Part shown: positions 62,588-64,000 of the stretch, piece by piece
How the letters are laid out: each line of letters opens with the position of its first letter
How positions within the stretch are numbered: the stretch's first letter is position 1
Origin: Dehalobacter restrictus DSM 9455
GTDB lineage: Bacteria; Bacillota; Desulfitobacteriia; Desulfitobacteriales; Syntrophobotulaceae
Assembly: GCF_000512895.1 (NCBI RefSeq)
Contig: NZ_CP007033.1
Coordinates: forward strand, 2,405,001-2,469,000
Reading direction: 5' to 3'
Length of the DNA stretch: 64,000 bases
Made by a program: the position numbers and the translations under genes
Notes under the pieces: model-generated
Database searches by the model: none
Told to the model about the DNA's origin: nothing
Seen by the model: only the letters and a program-made list of their open reading frames with translations

Positions 62588-64000
62588 ATGTACGCTGACC
62601 ATTTAAGAAATTTGGCAATTATTGCCCACGTCGATCATGGCAAGACAAGTCTCGTCGATGTCATGCTCAGACAAAGCGGAGCGTTTCGCTCCAATGAACA
62701 AGTCGAAGAAAGAGTCATGGACTCCAATGATCTGGAGAAGGAACGCGGAATTACCATTCTGGCTAAGAATACTTCCGTAAACTGGCAGGGTGTCAAGATC
62801 AATATTGTCGATACCCCTGGACATGCCGATTTTGGTGGAGAAGTCGAACGCGTCCTGAAAATGGTCGACGGTGTGCTTCTGGTTGTTGATGCGTTTGAAG
62901 GCCCGATGCCTCAGACCAAATTTGTGCTTCGTAAGGCTTTGGAATTGGATTTGAAACCCATCGTCGTCATTAACAAAGTCGACCGGCCTGAAGCGCGTCC
63001 CTACGAAGTTGTCGATGAAGTTCTGGAGCTGTTTATGCAGCTGGGTGCGAGTGATGAACAACTTGATTTCCCAATTGTGTATACTTCGGCCCGTCAGGGA
63101 AATGCCGGTTATGAGCCTGGAGAAATGACTGAAGACTTGATCCCGTTATTTGAAACGATCTTAAAAGAAATTCCGCCCCCGGAATGCGATCCTGAAAGTC
63201 CGCTGCAAATGCTGGCAACAACACTCGACTATAACGATTACCTTGGCAAGATTGCTATCGGGCGTGTCTTTCGGGGCAAGCTGACTGCTAATACTCAAGT
63301 CGCTGTGATTAAAAGAGACGGATCGATCGAGAAAGTCAAAGTCGGTAAAGTATTTACCTTCCAGAACTTAGGCCGGGTTGATGTACTTGAAGCAAATGCC
63401 GGAGACATCGTAGCTATCAGCGGCATTCCCAATATCAATATCGGAGAAACCATAGCTGATCCGTTGAATCCGGAACCTCTTCCGATGATTGAAATTGACG
63501 AACCTACCCTGACCATGCTTTTCATGGTCAATACAGGTCCTTTTGCCGGAACAGAAGGAAAACATATCACGTCCCGCAAGCTCAGGGAAAGACTGTTCAA
63601 AGAGATTGAAACAAATGTTAGTCTCCGCGTGGAAGAAACTGAAAACATGGACTGTTTTCAGGTATCAGGACGCGGAGAACTGCACCTGTCCATCCTGATT
63701 GAAAATATGCGAAGAGAAGGCTTCGAACTGATGGTCTCGAAACCGGAAGTCATTCTGAAGGAGATTGACGGTGTCAAATGCGAGCCATTTGAGCATCTGA
63801 CTTGTGATATTCCTGATTCGTGCACCGGCACCGTGATTGAAATGCTTGGCACCCGTAAAGCTGAGATGCAGAACATGGTCAACATGTCCGGTGGAGTTAC
63901 ACGCCTGGAGTTTTTGATTCCGGCACGCGGATTGATCGGCTTCAGGGGGGACTATCTTACCGAAACCCGCGGGGAAGGAATCATGGCTCATGTCTTCCAT
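62588..64000 (+). CDS. typA: Translational GTPase TypA/BipA (partial, runs off the window)
   Basis: The first 471 residues of TypA/BipA, a ribosome-binding GTPase related to EF-G that is needed for stress and cold adaptation and ribosome assembly. The G domain shows [19 protein letters not shown] (G1), [11 protein letters not shown] (G2), [13 protein letters not shown] (G3) and [12 protein letters not shown] (G4). Domain II and the TypA-specific [17 protein letters not shown] near the end follow. The ATG has AGGAG seven bases upstream. The C-terminal ~130 residues lie beyond the window. Confidence 0.96.
   Translation, partial: MYADHLRNLAIIAHVDHGKTSLVDVMLRQSGAFRSNEQVEERVMDSNDLEKERGITILAKNTSVNWQGVKINIVDTPGHADFGGEVERVLKMVDGVLLVVDAFEGPMPQTKFVLRKALELDLKPIVVINKVDRPEARPYEVVDEVLELFMQLGASDEQLDFPIVYTSARQGNAGYEPGEMTEDLIPLFETILKEIPPPECDPESPLQMLATTLDYNDYLGKIAIGRVFRGKLTANTQVAVIKRDGSIEKVKVGKVFTFQNLGRVDVLEANAGDIVAISGIPNINIGETIADPLNPEPLPMIEIDEPTLTMLFMVNTGPFAGTEGKHITSRKLRERLFKEIETNVSLRVEETENMDCFQVSGRGELHLSILIENMRREGFELMVSKPEVILKEIDGVKCEPFEHLTCDIPDSCTGTVIEMLGTRKAEMQNMVNMSGGVTRLEFLIPARGLIGFRGDYLTETRGEGIMAHVFH

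Noticed and set aside
1-64000. CRISPR array, tRNA or rRNA genes
   Set aside because: No regularly spaced repeats and no recognisable tRNA or rRNA sequences were seen by eye on either strand.

Overview
The window looks like chromosome of an organohalide-respiring, low-GC Gram-positive anaerobe of the Peptococcaceae. The best match I can name from memory is Dehalobacter (D. restrictus type), with Desulfitobacterium as the nearest alternative. The main evidence is a complete tetrachloroethene reductive dehalogenase operon pceABCT on the minus strand (7634 down to 3127). It is supported by a membrane-bound uptake [NiFe] hydrogenase with its b-type cytochrome (14533-18214), anaerobic ribonucleotide reductase, cobalamin-dependent methionine synthase, spore photoproduct lyase, ferrous iron uptake genes and a leucine-type T-box. 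TTG and GTG starts preceded by strong Shine-Dalgarno sequences are common.

Layout. 0.1-2.3 kb: two-gene AmmeMemoRadiSam system. 2.45-8.6 kb: pceABCT between two pieces of one decayed IS3-type element; the pieces fit together if the segment is flipped, so I read this as an inversion. 8.6-11.3 kb: debris zone with a candidate structured RNA, a small inverted-repeat element, a CRP/FNR regulator and a second decayed IS3 element. 11.5-23.3 kb: glutamine synthetase III, hydrogenase operon ending in splB, then minus-strand genes (glycosidase-like, SGNH hydrolase, deoxyinosine glycosylase, pentapeptide protein, cysteine-rich protein). 23.46-26.01 kb: intact IS66 element with a perfect 8-bp target duplication. 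26.2-30.5 kb: cyclic-di-GMP riboswitch and HD-GYP gene, CoA-binding protein, Amj flippase. 30.5-38.3 kb: accessory island with FRG protein, DUF3102 protein, Phd/RelE pair, pentapeptide protein, frameshifted genes, GNAT gene with small partner, long perfect palindromes, three attC-like sites and a tyrosine recombinase. 38.4-64 kb: mostly core genes (nrdG-nrdD-nrdR, metH, two-component system, ZIP transporter, htpG, feoA/feoB/feoC-like, crcB, murI, speD, leuA with T-box, cis-prenyltransferase, CHAP protein, typA running off the edge).

How the parts work together. Hydrogen oxidised outside by the hydrogenase would feed electrons through cytochrome b and menaquinone to PceA, which uses a corrinoid and two Fe-S clusters to dechlorinate tetrachloroethene. 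PceT is the dedicated chaperone for the Tat-exported PceA, PceB is the likely anchor, and PceC is a flavin-binding membrane protein of uncertain role. The feo genes supply iron for this Fe-S-rich metabolism.

The strongest unusual signals are the 30.5-38.3 kb island and the pce inversion. In the island, a recombinase carrying an extra N-terminal domain is split by two -1 frameshifts, both exactly at canonical slippery heptamers, beside attC-like and palindromic sites. All family assignments were made by reading the protein sequences; no search was run.
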